NCBI GenBank assembly: GCA_946478865.1
Contig: CAMLDO010000005.1
Coordinates: 32,490 to 96,489 of the forward strand
Direction: 5' to 3'
DNA: 64,000 nucleotides
From: an uncultured Methylobacillus sp.
GTDB taxonomy: Bacteria; Pseudomonadota; Gammaproteobacteria; Burkholderiales; Methylophilaceae
The notes beneath the pieces were generated by a model, which was not told the origin of the DNA, made no database searches, and saw only the letters and a list, made by a program, of their open reading frames with translations. The translations under genes were made by a program, and so were the position numbers. How positions within the stretch are numbered: position 1 is the first letter of the stretch; each line of letters starts with the position of its first letter. This document shows, piece by piece, positions 1 through 9,065 of this stretch.

Positions 1-24
1 AGGTGGGAATGCCAACCTGCACGG

Positions 25-47
25 GTAGTTCTCATCCTACGCAGAAC
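25..47. promoter_or_regulatory. Overlapping inverted repeats upstream of the EPS locus
   Basis: Two short inverted repeats overlap here: GTAG/CTAC with an 8-base spacer (25-40) and GTTCT/AGAAC with a 10-base spacer (28-47). They lie 44-66 bases upstream of the first gene, a position suited to an operator or activator site. No convincing -10 or -35 element was recognised, and the window starts too close to judge what lies further upstream. The assignment as a regulatory site is inference. Confidence 0.25.
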
Positions 48-90
48 CGCGTGGTTATTGACTCGGCAGGCGACGTAACGGAGCAGGCTC

Positions 91-654
91 ATGTTCTACG
101 GTGATTTTCTCGACAAGCTGAAAATGGGCGGTATGAGGATGATGGATACGCAAAATGGAATGTATGGCGACCTCGGCGACCTGGGGCTGGCCGAACATTA
201 CATGGATGAAATTTACGAAATCATTCATCAGATTCGGCTGTTCGACGATTTCGGCATCGACGAGATTCGTGCCCTGTGCCACTACCTGCACTGTTACGCC
301 GCGCCGCGCAACTACCCGATCTTGCGGGAGGGCGATTACGGCGACTACATGGTGCTGATACTGACCGGCTCGGCCGAGGTGCGGGTACAGATTCCCGGCA
401 TCGGCAACGAGAAGATCGCCGAACTGGGGCCGGGCTCCACCGTGGGCGAGACGTCCATGATCGACGGCAAGCCGCGCTTCATCAGCTGTATTGCCACCAC
501 GCCCACCGATTTTGCCGTGCTGACGCGACAGTCGCTCAACCAGATCCTCATGCAGGCGCCGCGTCTCGGCAACAAACTGATGCTCACATTGCTGCAGCTT
601 CTTTCGGCCCGCTTGCGCGAGGCCTACAACCCTGCACATGTCGAAACGGCATAA
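91..654 (+). CDS. Cyclic nucleotide-binding domain protein at the head of the EPS locus
   Basis: A 187-residue cytosolic protein with one cNMP-binding (CAP-like) beta-roll domain at about residues 45-165. The phosphate-binding cassette is visible as GE at 119-120 followed by the DGKPR segment (125-129), close to the family pattern GE-x(n)-PR. The first 40 residues are Met- and Gly-rich without a recognised fold. There is no C-terminal helix-turn-helix, so it is not a Crp/Fnr transcription factor as it stands. It could sense cAMP or c-di-GMP and act on a partner protein; this is inference. The start has a GGAG ribosome-binding site about 7 bases upstream. It ends 50 bases before epsE and may be cotranscribed with it. 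Confidence 0.75.
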   Translation: MFYGDFLDKLKMGGMRMMDTQNGMYGDLGDLGLAEHYMDEIYEIIHQIRLFDDFGIDEIRALCHYLHCYAAPRNYPILREGDYGDYMVLILTGSAEVRVQIPGIGNEKIAELGPGSTVGETSMIDGKPRFISCIATTPTDFAVLTRQSLNQILMQAPRLGNKLMLTLLQLLSARLREAYNPAHVETA

Positions 655-703
655 GCAGGCCACCCCGCGCCCATGGCCGGGTAATTAAGAAAAGAGGTGA
701 ACC

Positions 704-1816
704 ATGATTAGAAAAATATTTGCCCTGATCGCCTTGATGGGGCTGCTGGCCTTTGCGCCGGCATCCATGGCCGTGGACAAAGCGGCAGATAAGGCAGCAG
801 ACAAGGCCGTAGCAGCAGCCAATGCGGCGAGTCCCGGGTATCTGCTGGGGCCGGGTGACGCGCTCCGCATTTCCGTGTTCCAGAATCCCGACCTCTCGCT
901 CGAAACGCGCATCGCAGAGGACGGCACCATTTCCTTTCCGCTGATCGGTACGGTCAAGGTGGGCGGCCTGTCGCTCAATGCCGCCGAGAAGCTCATCGCC
1001 GACAAGCTCAAGAACGGCAAATTCGTGAAGCAGCCGCAGGTGAACATCGCGCTGACGGAAGTGCGCGGCAGCCAGATCGGCGTGCTGGGCCTGGTCGGCA
1101 AACCGGGCCGCTATCCGCTGGAGGCTTCCAGCGCGCGCCTGTCCGACATCATCGCGCAGGCTGGCGGCGTCGTGCCCGAAGCCGGCGGCGGTACCGCTGT
1201 GGTGACTGGCAACCGCGACGGCAAGCCGTTCCGTCAGGAAGTCGACCTGGTCACGCTGTTCAGCGACGAATCCGGCCAGACCAACATGAAGCTCAAGAAT
1301 GGCGACGTGGTGTACGTGACGCCGGGCAATCAGGTTTCCGTGCTGGGCATGGTCAACAAGCCGGGCCGTTTCCCGATCGAGAATTCCAAGATGTACATCA
1401 CCGACGTGCTCACGCTGGCCGGCGGGCTTTCCTCCGGCGCGTCCGACGTGGCGATTCTCAGCGGTCAGCGCGAAGGCAAGCCGTTCCGCAAGGAAGTGGA
1501 CCTCGCCGCGATCTACCTCAACGGCACGCCGGATGCGAACGTGCTGGTGGCGGCGGGGGATGAAGTCTATGTCCACCGCGCCCCGGTGTTCTACATCTAC
1601 GGCGAAGCCCAGAAGCCGGGCGCCTACCGCATCGAGCGCAACATGACCGTGATCCAGGCGCTCGCGCAAGGCGGCGGCCCGACCAACCGCGGCACCGAGC
1701 GCGGCCTCAAGCTGGTACGCAAGACGCCGGACGGCGGCACCAAGGAGCTTTCGCCCAAGATGACCGACCTCATCCAGCCGGACGACGTGCTCTATGTGCG
1801 CGAGAGCCTGTTCTAG
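704..1816 (+). CDS. epsE: Polysaccharide export protein, Wza/EpsE family
   Basis: Outer-membrane or periplasmic component of exopolysaccharide export. The 370-residue protein has an N-terminal signal sequence (hydrophobic segment about 5-22, cleavage probably after SMA). A short Ala/Lys/Asp-rich linker follows with near-repeats of the unit DKAA, then the Poly_export domain (from about residue 45, motif LGPGDALRISVFQNPDL) and SLBB-type repeats (about 125-330). No lipobox cysteine is seen at the signal cleavage site, unlike Wza of E. coli. An AAGAGGTG ribosome-binding site precedes the ATG. Gene order EpsE-EpsF-EpsG is the classical arrangement in methanolan-type and exosortase-linked EPS loci, which supports the symbol. 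Confidence 0.88.
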   Translation: MIRKIFALIALMGLLAFAPASMAVDKAADKAADKAVAAANAASPGYLLGPGDALRISVFQNPDLSLETRIAEDGTISFPLIGTVKVGGLSLNAAEKLIADKLKNGKFVKQPQVNIALTEVRGSQIGVLGLVGKPGRYPLEASSARLSDIIAQAGGVVPEAGGGTAVVTGNRDGKPFRQEVDLVTLFSDESGQTNMKLKNGDVVYVTPGNQVSVLGMVNKPGRFPIENSKMYITDVLTLAGGLSSGASDVAILSGQREGKPFRKEVDLAAIYLNGTPDANVLVAAGDEVYVHRAPVFYIYGEAQKPGAYRIERNMTVIQALAQGGGPTNRGTERGLKLVRKTPDGGTKELSPKMTDLIQPDDVLYVRESLF

Positions 1817-1825
1817 GAGAATGCC

Positions 1826-3226
1826 ATGAACCTGCCCACGCTACTTCTGATGCTGCGCGCGCGGCTCAAGATCATCGTCGCGACCTTTCTCATCACCGTG
1901 CTGAGCGCCACCGTGATCAGCCTGATCATGCCCAAGTACTATCGCTCCACGACGCAGGTGGTGCTGAGCTACACCGGGGTGGATACCGTGACTGGCTCCC
2001 CGTTGCTCGCGGCCCAGTTGCCGGGCTTCGTGCAGACGCAGGTGGATATCATCAAGAACCGCAGCGTAGCGCTCAAGGTGGTGGACGATCTGCATCTTCC
2101 TTCCAACGAAACCATGCGCGACACCTGGAATGAGGAAACCGAAGGCAAGGCGCCCATCCGCGACTGGATGGCGAATCGCCTGCTGGCCCGCCTCGATGTC
2201 GAACCTTCGTCCGACAGCAGCGTGCTCAGCATCTCCTACAGCGACAAGGATAGGCGCATGTCGGCGGACGTGGTCAACGCCTTCGCGCGGTCTTACCGCG
2301 ACTTGAGCACCCAGCTCAAGGTGGAACCGGCGCAGTACGCCGCCGACTACTTCAGCAAGCAGGCCAAGTCGCTGCGCGAGAACCTGGAAGTGGCGCAGCG
2401 CCGCCTGTCGGACTATCAGCAGAAGAACGGCATCACCAGCGCGGACGAGCGCCTCGACGTCGAGGTCGCGCGCCTCAACGACCTGTCGCAACAACTGGTC
2501 GTCGCGCAGTCGCAGGCCATCGAGGCGCGCTCGCGCCAGATGGGCGCCGGCAGTGAGGATTCGCCGGACGTGGCGCAAAGCCCCATCGTGCAAAGCCTGC
2601 GCATCGACGCCGGCAAGGCCGCTTCCAAGCTGGCCGAGCTTTCCGAGCGGCTCGGCCCCAACCACCCGCAGTACATCGCGGCCAAGGCCGAGCTCGACAA
2701 GATCCGCGGCGAATTGCAGCGCGAGATCCGCAGCGCCTCCAACAGCGTCGCCGGTAGCGCGCAGATTCATTTGCGGCGCGAGGCGGACCTGCGTGCGCAG
2801 GTGGCGGAACAAAAGTCCAAGGTGCTGCAGATGAACCGCGTGCGCGACGAACTCTCGCTGCTCAGAAAAGACGTAGAAGTGGCGCAAAAGGCGATGGATA
2901 CCACCGCCCAGCGCTTTACCGAAACCAGCATGGAAGGCAACTCCAACCACAGCGACGTGTCGCTGCTGTCTCCGGCGCTGCCTCCGGGTTCCCCGGCCTC
3001 GCCGCGCATCGGGCTCAACATCGCGTTGTCGATGGTGCTCGGCCTGCTGCTGGGCACGGGCCTCGGCCTGCTGCTCGAACTGCTCGACCGCCGCGTGCGG
3101 AGCAGCTCGGACATTGCCAACCTGCTGCGAGTACCGGTGATCGCGCTGAAACAGGAACGGCCGACCGTGACGGGCATCCGCCTGCTCCCCGGCCCTTCCA
3201 CGGGCAGATACTTGCCTTCAGCCTGA
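1826..3226 (+). CDS. epsF: Chain length determinant protein EpsF (Wzz/PCP-2 family)
   Basis: Inner-membrane polysaccharide co-polymerase of 466 residues that sets chain length and couples polymerisation to export. The N-terminal Wzz domain includes the first membrane segment (about 15-35). A long periplasmic coiled-coil region (about 170-370, rich in Leu/Arg/Glu heptads) follows. A proline-rich stretch near residue 390 precedes the second membrane helix (about 400-420) and a cytoplasmic tail. It starts 9 bases after epsE and lacks a fused kinase domain; the separate kinase-like protein EpsG follows immediately. Length and layout match the EpsF family. Confidence 0.9.
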   Translation: MNLPTLLLMLRARLKIIVATFLITVLSATVISLIMPKYYRSTTQVVLSYTGVDTVTGSPLLAAQLPGFVQTQVDIIKNRSVALKVVDDLHLPSNETMRDTWNEETEGKAPIRDWMANRLLARLDVEPSSDSSVLSISYSDKDRRMSADVVNAFARSYRDLSTQLKVEPAQYAADYFSKQAKSLRENLEVAQRRLSDYQQKNGITSADERLDVEVARLNDLSQQLVVAQSQAIEARSRQMGAGSEDSPDVAQSPIVQSLRIDAGKAASKLAELSERLGPNHPQYIAAKAELDKIRGELQREIRSASNSVAGSAQIHLRREADLRAQVAEQKSKVLQMNRVRDELSLLRKDVEVAQKAMDTTAQRFTETSMEGNSNHSDVSLLSPALPPGSPASPRIGLNIALSMVLGLLLGTGLGLLLELLDRRVRSSSDIANLLRVPVIALKQERPTVTGIRLLPGPSTGRYLPSA

Positions 3227-3236
3227 GGAGCTTTAC

Positions 3237-4112
3237 ATGAATATCAGTCCGCTCAACCCCAACGCGCTTCCGATTTCCACCGGGAATTATCGCGATACGG
3301 AAATCGGCCGCATCCTCCAGGACCTCGGCAAGCTGACGCCGGAGGAGGCCGAGCGCGTCCTCCAGCTGCAGCAGAAGGAAGGCCTGCGCTTCGGCGATGC
3401 CGCCCGCAAGCTGCGGCTGGTGACCGAGGGCGACATTCTGCAGGCGCTCGCGATCCAGTTCGATTACCCCTATCTCGCGCCGGAACGCGGTGAGCTGAGC
3501 AAGGAGCTGATCGCTGCCTACGAGCCGTTCTCTCCCGAGGTGGAGGCTCTGCGTGCGCTGCGCAGCCAATTGCAGTTGCGCTGGTTCAACCATGGCAACA
3601 AGGCGCTTTCGGTGATATCGCCCAACACGGGCGAAGGGTGCAGCAGCCTCGCGGCCAATCTCGCCATCGTGTTTTCCCAGCTGGGCGAACACACGTTGCT
3701 GATCGACGCCAACCTGCGCCGCCCCAGCCAGCATGCGCTGTTCAACATGAGCGAGCGGCGCGGCCTGTCCGACGTGCTCATCGGCCGCGCCAGCATCGAG
3801 GTGATCCGCGAGATCGACACGATCTCCAATCTCTCGGTACTGGGCGCGGGCACGATTCCGCCGAACCCGCAGGAGCTGCTCAACCGCAAGAGTTTCGGCG
3901 AGCTCATGCATATCGTGCAGGACATCTACGACGTGGTCATCGTGGATACCGCGCCCGCCGTCACCTCGGCCGATGCGCAGATCGTCGCTTCGCGCTGCCG
4001 CGGCGCGCTGCTGGTGTCCCGCCTCAACGAAACGCCGATGGCGGACATTGCCAATGTCGGCGATCAGCTCGTCGTCAGCGATGTGCAGCTGGTGGCCGCC
4101 ATCGTCCTGTAA
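3237..4112 (+). CDS. epsG: EpsG-type tyrosine kinase-like protein with degenerate ATP site
   Basis: Cytosolic partner of EpsF, 291 residues. Residues about 20-80 form a MshEN-like (type II secretion ATPase N-terminal) domain; the BY-kinase/ParA-like P-loop domain follows. The P-loop reads PNTGEGCSS (129-137): the lysine expected in Walker A is Cys135. The Walker A-prime motif reads LLIDANLRRP, so the second Asp of the DxDxR pattern is Asn159. Walker B is VVIVDTAPA with Asp237. There is no tyrosine-rich C-terminal tail. By BY-kinase standards it may be catalytically weak or a scaffold. Family identity is inferred from layout, synteny and the MshEN domain. It begins 10 bases after epsF. Confidence 0.82.
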   Translation: MNISPLNPNALPISTGNYRDTEIGRILQDLGKLTPEEAERVLQLQQKEGLRFGDAARKLRLVTEGDILQALAIQFDYPYLAPERGELSKELIAAYEPFSPEVEALRALRSQLQLRWFNHGNKALSVISPNTGEGCSSLAANLAIVFSQLGEHTLLIDANLRRPSQHALFNMSERRGLSDVLIGRASIEVIREIDTISNLSVLGAGTIPPNPQELLNRKSFGELMHIVQDIYDVVIVDTAPAVTSADAQIVASRCRGALLVSRLNETPMADIANVGDQLVVSDVQLVAAIVL

Positions 4113-4177
4113 TTCCGCTGCCGTAGCCGAGGCAATGACGTCCCGGCTGCCCGGCAACAACAAGAATGTGAGTTTTC

Positions 4178-5491
4178 ATGGCATTTGCCGATCTGCTCAA
4201 ATCGTCGAGCCGGACGCTGATGACCACGGTCGCCGTTACGGCCATCGGGTTCTTCACGTCGGTGATCACCGCCCGGATCCTCGGGCCCGAGGGGCGCGGC
4301 CTGCTGTCGGGCGCGATCCTCATCGCGACGCTCGCGGGCAATGCGGCGCTGTTCGGCCTCGCCAACAGCCTCATCTACCACAAGGGCGCGGGCCGTCCGT
4401 TCAACTATGGCGGCTGGCTGGTGTTCTCGCTCATCTTCGTGTGCGGCCTGTCGGTGATGCTGGCGTGGGTGGGCATGAACATCACGGACGAAGCGCAGCT
4501 GCACGCACAGTTGCCGCTCATCCTGCTGCTCACTGCGGCGACGGCGGGGCAGGGCTTTTATTACGCGTTGTCGCAGCTCAATCACGGGTTGCAGTTCTTC
4601 AACCTCATGCGCTTCCTGCTCGTGGTGGGCAACCTCGTGCTGCTGCTCGGGCTGGTGGCCTTCATGGACGAGGTGAACTTCGTCGCGATCCTTATTACGC
4701 AGACCATCGTCGCAGCCGGACTGACGCTCATGGGCGTGTGGTGGTCGCTGCGCAACCGCGTATGGCAGCTCGAGGCCAGCGACCAGCCGCCGGCGACCTG
4801 GCGCGGCATGCTGGGTTACGGCGCGAGCCATCACGGCACGGTGCTGCTGAGCCTGTTCCTGGTCAATTTCGACAAGATCGCGCTGCTCAACATCGGCACC
4901 ATCGTCGAGTACGGTTTCTACGCGCTGGCCTTCACCACCTCGCGCCTTATCGGCGCTTTGCAGGAAGCAGTGGCCACCGCGCTCTACTCGCGCTTCGCGG
5001 GCAAGGACATCCAGGCGCTGTCGCACCACGTGCGCGTCGCCTTCCGCATTACCTTCGTGCCGATGCTGCTGCTCGCGGCGCTTGGCGCGGCGCTGTCGCC
5101 CTGGCTCATCAAATGGGTGTACGGCGAGGCTTTCGTTTCGATGACCATCCCGTTCGCGATCCTGCTGTTCGAGGCGGTCATCACCGGCGCGAGCTGGACG
5201 CTGGCGCAGCGCTTCAACGCGGGCGGGCGTCCGGGACTGGTGTTCGTGCGCCAGTTCATTTCGGTGGTGCCGGTGTTCATCGCGCTTCCGTTCCTGCCGC
5301 GGGAAAACATCCACATCTATCTCAGTCTGCTCATGCTGTCCGGCGCAGTGCTGAGGCTGACCGTGACGCTGGGGCTGTATCCCTTCGCGCTCAAGGAGCG
5401 CATGCCCGAACTGCTGCCGACCGGGCAGGACTGCGCCAATGCGCTGAAAGTGCTGCAAGGCGCGCGCGCCCGGCTGCGGGGAGCGGGCTGA
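4178..5491 (+). CDS. Lipopolysaccharide/EPS flippase (Wzx/MATE-like, MOP superfamily)
   Basis: A 437-residue polytopic membrane protein with about 12-14 hydrophobic segments, beginning with FADLLKSSSRTLMTTVAVTA, typical of oligosaccharide flippases of the polysaccharide biosynthesis family. It would move lipid-linked repeat units across the inner membrane for polymerisation. It follows epsG after 65 bases and sits in the same direction as the glycosyltransferases. The start ATG at 4178 is preceded by GAATGTGAG, a modest ribosome-binding site. Substrate cannot be read from sequence. Confidence 0.82.
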   Translation: MAFADLLKSSSRTLMTTVAVTAIGFFTSVITARILGPEGRGLLSGAILIATLAGNAALFGLANSLIYHKGAGRPFNYGGWLVFSLIFVCGLSVMLAWVGMNITDEAQLHAQLPLILLLTAATAGQGFYYALSQLNHGLQFFNLMRFLLVVGNLVLLLGLVAFMDEVNFVAILITQTIVAAGLTLMGVWWSLRNRVWQLEASDQPPATWRGMLGYGASHHGTVLLSLFLVNFDKIALLNIGTIVEYGFYALAFTTSRLIGALQEAVATALYSRFAGKDIQALSHHVRVAFRITFVPMLLLAALGAALSPWLIKWVYGEAFVSMTIPFAILLFEAVITGASWTLAQRFNAGGRPGLVFVRQFISVVPVFIALPFLPRENIHIYLSLLMLSGAVLRLTVTLGLYPFALKERMPELLPTGQDCANALKVLQGARARLRGAG

Positions 5492-5531
5492 CAGGCCCTC
5501 AACAATCCGAATCAACGAGGTATTGAAAAAA

Positions 5532-6527
5532 ATGGACCAGAAAATCGACACCTATCCGCTGCGCGAGAGCGATATGCCCGAGTTCAACCACTCTGTCATG
5601 ATGACCGCGTTGTCGGACAAGCATCAGGTCATACTCGACCTGATCGCCGGCCGGCCGTTCCATTATGTGGACTATCCGGTACACGGCAATATCGGCGACC
5701 TGCTGATCATGCAGGGCACGCTGGCCTTCTTCCAGCGCTACAAGCTCACGCCGCGCATCAGCGCGCCCGCATTTTCGTACAACCCGGGCTGGATCGAGAA
5801 GGACGACGTGATCCTGTTCCACGGCGGCGGCAATTTCGGCGATCTGTACAGCGAATTCGGCATGCAGGCACTGCGCGAGCTGGTAGTCAGCACGCGTCCT
5901 GAAAACCGCATCATCGTGCTGCCGCAAACGCTGCACTTCGGCTCGCCAGAAGAGCGCAAACGCTCGGCACGCGTGTTCCGCAAGCATCCGGACGTGCACA
6001 TCTGCGTGCGCGACTACGCTTCCTACGAGATCGCCAAGGACTTCACCGATCACGTGCATCTGTTGCCCGACATGGCGCACCAGCTTTACCCGATTTTGCC
6101 GAAGCATCCTTCCGTGCGCAGTGCGCTGCTCATCAGCCGCATGGACGGCGAGAAGCGTGCTTCGGGCGACGGCGACACCCCGGAGTTCGCGATGATGACC
6201 GACTGGCCGGTCGTGGTGGGCGAGCGCGAGAAGAACATCGACTTCTTCCGCCGTGCGATGCGCAGCACCTACCGTCTCGGCATCGGCTGGAACTCCAACA
6301 AGCTGCTCACCAAAAGCTGGGCCAAGTATTCCGGCAAGCTCATCGACGATGCAGTGGGATTGTTCTCCTACTACAACCATATCGTGACCGACCGTTTGCA
6401 CGGCCACATTCTCGCTTGCCTCATGAACAAGCCCAGCACGGTGCTGGACAACAGCTACGGCAAGAACTCGAGTTACGTCAGCGCATGGACGGCCAACAGC
6501 GAGCTCGTCTCTTTGAAGAAAGGATAA
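5532..6527 (+). CDS. Polysaccharide pyruvyl transferase family protein
   Basis: A 331-residue cytosolic enzyme predicted to transfer pyruvate from phosphoenolpyruvate to form ketal substituents on sugar residues of the EPS repeat unit. The N-terminal motif VHGNIGDLLIMQGTLAFFQR and the glycine-rich FHGGGNFGDLYSEFG stretch (about residues 95-109) are hallmarks of the family, as is the late VTDRLHGHILACLM segment. The ATG at 5532 is chosen over an in-frame TTG at 5523 because the GAGG ribosome-binding site at 5517-5520 lies too close to the TTG but about 11 bases from the ATG. It ends 5 bases before the next gene. Confidence 0.85.
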   Translation: MDQKIDTYPLRESDMPEFNHSVMMTALSDKHQVILDLIAGRPFHYVDYPVHGNIGDLLIMQGTLAFFQRYKLTPRISAPAFSYNPGWIEKDDVILFHGGGNFGDLYSEFGMQALRELVVSTRPENRIIVLPQTLHFGSPEERKRSARVFRKHPDVHICVRDYASYEIAKDFTDHVHLLPDMAHQLYPILPKHPSVRSALLISRMDGEKRASGDGDTPEFAMMTDWPVVVGEREKNIDFFRRAMRSTYRLGIGWNSNKLLTKSWAKYSGKLIDDAVGLFSYYNHIVTDRLHGHILACLMNKPSTVLDNSYGKNSSYVSAWTANSELVSLKKG

Positions 6528-6532
6528 CAATC

Positions 6533-7612
6533 ATGGCTACCTTTGACGTTTTGCTCCCCGTGAAGAACGGGATCGATTACCTCGCGGAAGCGCTCGACAG
6601 CATCACGCTGCAAACTTTCCGCGACTGGCGCGTGTTTGTGCTCGACCACGGCTCCACCGACGGCAGCCTGGAACTCGCGCAGCTTTATGCCGAGCGCGAC
6701 AAACGCATCCAGGCACACTCGCTGCCGCATGCCCAAGGCCTCGCCGGCCTGCTCAACATGGGGCTCGACATGTGCGACGCGAAATACGTGATGCGCCAGG
6801 ACGCGGACGATATCTCGCTGCCCGAGCGCATGGAAGTGCTGGCGGCGGCGATGGGTGCCGACCCGGAGCTGGTGCTGGTCGGCTCGCTGGGCGACGTGAT
6901 CGATGCCGAGGGCCACAAGATCGGTATCCTCGACATGCCCACCGGCGTTCATGGCGTGCTCACCGCGACGCCGTTCCGCACCCCGGTCGCCCACCCCACG
7001 GTGGCGATGCGCCTTGACGCGTTGCGCTGCATGGACGCCAAATATGGCGTGGATTTTATCGGCGCGATGCCGCTGGACCGCCGCATGAGCGTGCCGGGCC
7101 TCGCCGAGGACTATTTCCTGTTCGGCCAATTGGCATTGGTGAGCCGCTGCATGAATGTGAACCAGAGCCTCATCAAATATCGCTGGCACGGTTCCAACGT
7201 GGGCGCGACCAAGTACGTGGACCAGACCGATCTCGCGCTGCGCATCTCGCGCTACCTCACCGAGTCGCTCGCGATCATCAACAACACCAAGGGCTTCGAC
7301 CCGGCGCCGTTCTGCAATCACGGCGTCAACCTCATCAACTTCCACGGCCGCACCGACTTCAGCGAGGAATACGAACAGATGCGCCGCTTCATGACCAAGG
7401 TGATGCCGGAGTCCATGGAGCTGCAGCACGAGCTGTCCTACCGCAAGGCGATTTCCAACCGCCTCAAGCCGGTCATGGCTTCGCGCTACGCCAGCCACGC
7501 GGCGCGTCACGGCATTCGCCATGTGGAGTGGCGCACCGTGCGTTCGTGGATGATCAAGGACGTGAAGAAGCAGCCTATCCTCACCCTGACCCCGTCGGGG
7601 CTGGTGGCCTGA
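6533..7612 (+). CDS. Glycosyltransferase family 2 protein
   Basis: A 359-residue GT-A fold glycosyltransferase without membrane segments. It starts FDVLLPVKNGIDYLAEALDS, the usual nucleotide-sugar-binding entry of GT2 enzymes, and has the metal-binding MRQDADD motif at about residues 84-90. The C-terminal third is not conserved in any way I recognise and probably sets acceptor choice. The start at 6533 has AAAGGA 9-14 bases upstream; an open frame extends further upstream inside the pyruvyl transferase gene but has no good start. It is part of the EPS operon; the sugar donor is unknown. Confidence 0.82.
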   Translation: MATFDVLLPVKNGIDYLAEALDSITLQTFRDWRVFVLDHGSTDGSLELAQLYAERDKRIQAHSLPHAQGLAGLLNMGLDMCDAKYVMRQDADDISLPERMEVLAAAMGADPELVLVGSLGDVIDAEGHKIGILDMPTGVHGVLTATPFRTPVAHPTVAMRLDALRCMDAKYGVDFIGAMPLDRRMSVPGLAEDYFLFGQLALVSRCMNVNQSLIKYRWHGSNVGATKYVDQTDLALRISRYLTESLAIINNTKGFDPAPFCNHGVNLINFHGRTDFSEEYEQMRRFMTKVMPESMELQHELSYRKAISNRLKPVMASRYASHAARHGIRHVEWRTVRSWMIKDVKKQPILTLTPSGLVA

Positions 7613-7619
7613 GGCAAGC

Positions 7620-9065
7620 ATGGATTCCCTCCAGTCGAAACCGCTGGTGGCCGGCCTGGCCGTGCTGCTGACCGGCCTCGTCGCCGGCGCGATCGCGGTG
7701 GGTTTCGTGGACCTGGTGAAGGGCAAGCTGGCGCTGGTCGCCGCGCTGCCTTTCGTGTTCGCGATGGGCATGCTGCTGCTCGCCGACAAGCGCAAGCTGT
7801 TCTTCCTCATCCTGCTGTTCCGCGCCTCGGGCGACCTCGTGCTGGAAACCACGCGCTTCGGCGGCGGCATGGGCGTGGGCGGTCTCATCAATGCGCTGGT
7901 GATCCTGCTCGCGATGATGTTCGTGTTCGAGCGGCCGGCCGCGCTCAACAAGCGGGCATTGTCGATCTGGGGCCCGCTGCTCGCAGTGGCGTTCGCGGCG
8001 ATCTTTCATGCGCCCGAGCTCAAGGAGGCGGTGCGCGCCTTCCTCGCGCTGGTGTCCTACATGGCGGTGTTCGTCATCGCGTTCTATGTGGTGCGCAGCA
8101 AGGACGAGTTCGAGTCGGCGATCTCGCTCATCCTGCTGTCTTCCATCATTCCAGTGTTGTATGCGCTGTTCATCGTCGCCGGAAAGGGCGGGGGCGTGAT
8201 GTCGGACGGGTTCCGCCTGAGCGGCACCTTCAGCCATCCCAACATCCTCGCGTTCTACCTGGTGCTCAACATTTCGCTGATCTTCTACCGGCTGAAAACG
8301 ACCTTCGTCGATGCCGAGCTCTACAAGAAGATGGCGTTGTGGGGCTGGATGGGACTCATGATGGGGCTGTTGGTGCTGACCCAGACCCGCAGCGCATGGG
8401 CGGCGATGTTCGTGATCTTCGCGGTGTACGGCGTGTTCTTCCAGCAGCGCTACCTGCTGTACCTGGTGCTTGCGCCGCTGGTGGCGCTGCTGATTCCCAC
8501 CGTGCGCGACCGGATCATGGATCTGGGCCAGGGCAACGAGATGGGCCGCTACACCGAGCTCAACTCCTTTGCCTGGCGTCAGCTGCTGTGGAAATACGCC
8601 ATCGACTGGATGGCGCTCTCCAAGTCGGCTTTCGGTTACGGGCTCAACTCCTTCAAGCATTTCTCGCCGATTTTCTTCCCGCTCGCGGGCGGCACGCACT
8701 TCGGCGCACACAGCACTTACGTGCAGTGGTACTTCGAGACCGGCGTGATCGGCATCCTCTCCGCGGTCTGGCTGTATGTGCGGTTGTTCTTCACGCTGCT
8801 GCTGGGCCTCAAGCAGAACCGGCTGGGCACCATCATCGTGGTGACGCTGCTCATCGAATACCTGTTCTTCGCCTTCTCCGACAACATGCTCGATTACCTC
8901 GCCTTCAACTGGTACTACTGGTTCTTTATGGGCGCCGCCTGCGCGATGGCCTTGCGCTCGCCCGCGGCCCAGGCGTTGACCCGGCAATACGAGCCGGGCT
9001 GGAGCGAGCACGAGCCGGACTACAACTTCCTGAGGAGCAATCGCCAGCATGAGCCGCGATACTGA
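7620..9065 (+). CDS. O-antigen ligase/polymerase family membrane protein (Wzy-like)
   Basis: A 481-residue integral membrane protein with about 11-12 predicted helices and one large periplasmic loop. The Wzy_C/O-antigen ligase signature is visible around residues 355-375, including AHSTYVQWYFETGVIG, which matches the H-x-x-Y-(n)-E-x-G pattern of the family. In this context, with a flippase and PCP-2 protein, it is most likely the EPS polymerase that joins repeat units in the periplasm; a ligase role cannot be excluded. It begins 7 bases after the GT2 gene and overlaps the next gene by 17 bases. Confidence 0.82.
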   Translation: MDSLQSKPLVAGLAVLLTGLVAGAIAVGFVDLVKGKLALVAALPFVFAMGMLLLADKRKLFFLILLFRASGDLVLETTRFGGGMGVGGLINALVILLAMMFVFERPAALNKRALSIWGPLLAVAFAAIFHAPELKEAVRAFLALVSYMAVFVIAFYVVRSKDEFESAISLILLSSIIPVLYALFIVAGKGGGVMSDGFRLSGTFSHPNILAFYLVLNISLIFYRLKTTFVDAELYKKMALWGWMGLMMGLLVLTQTRSAWAAMFVIFAVYGVFFQQRYLLYLVLAPLVALLIPTVRDRIMDLGQGNEMGRYTELNSFAWRQLLWKYAIDWMALSKSAFGYGLNSFKHFSPIFFPLAGGTHFGAHSTYVQWYFETGVIGILSAVWLYVRLFFTLLLGLKQNRLGTIIVVTLLIEYLFFAFSDNMLDYLAFNWYYWFFMGAACAMALRSPAAQALTRQYEPGWSEHEPDYNFLRSNRQHEPRY

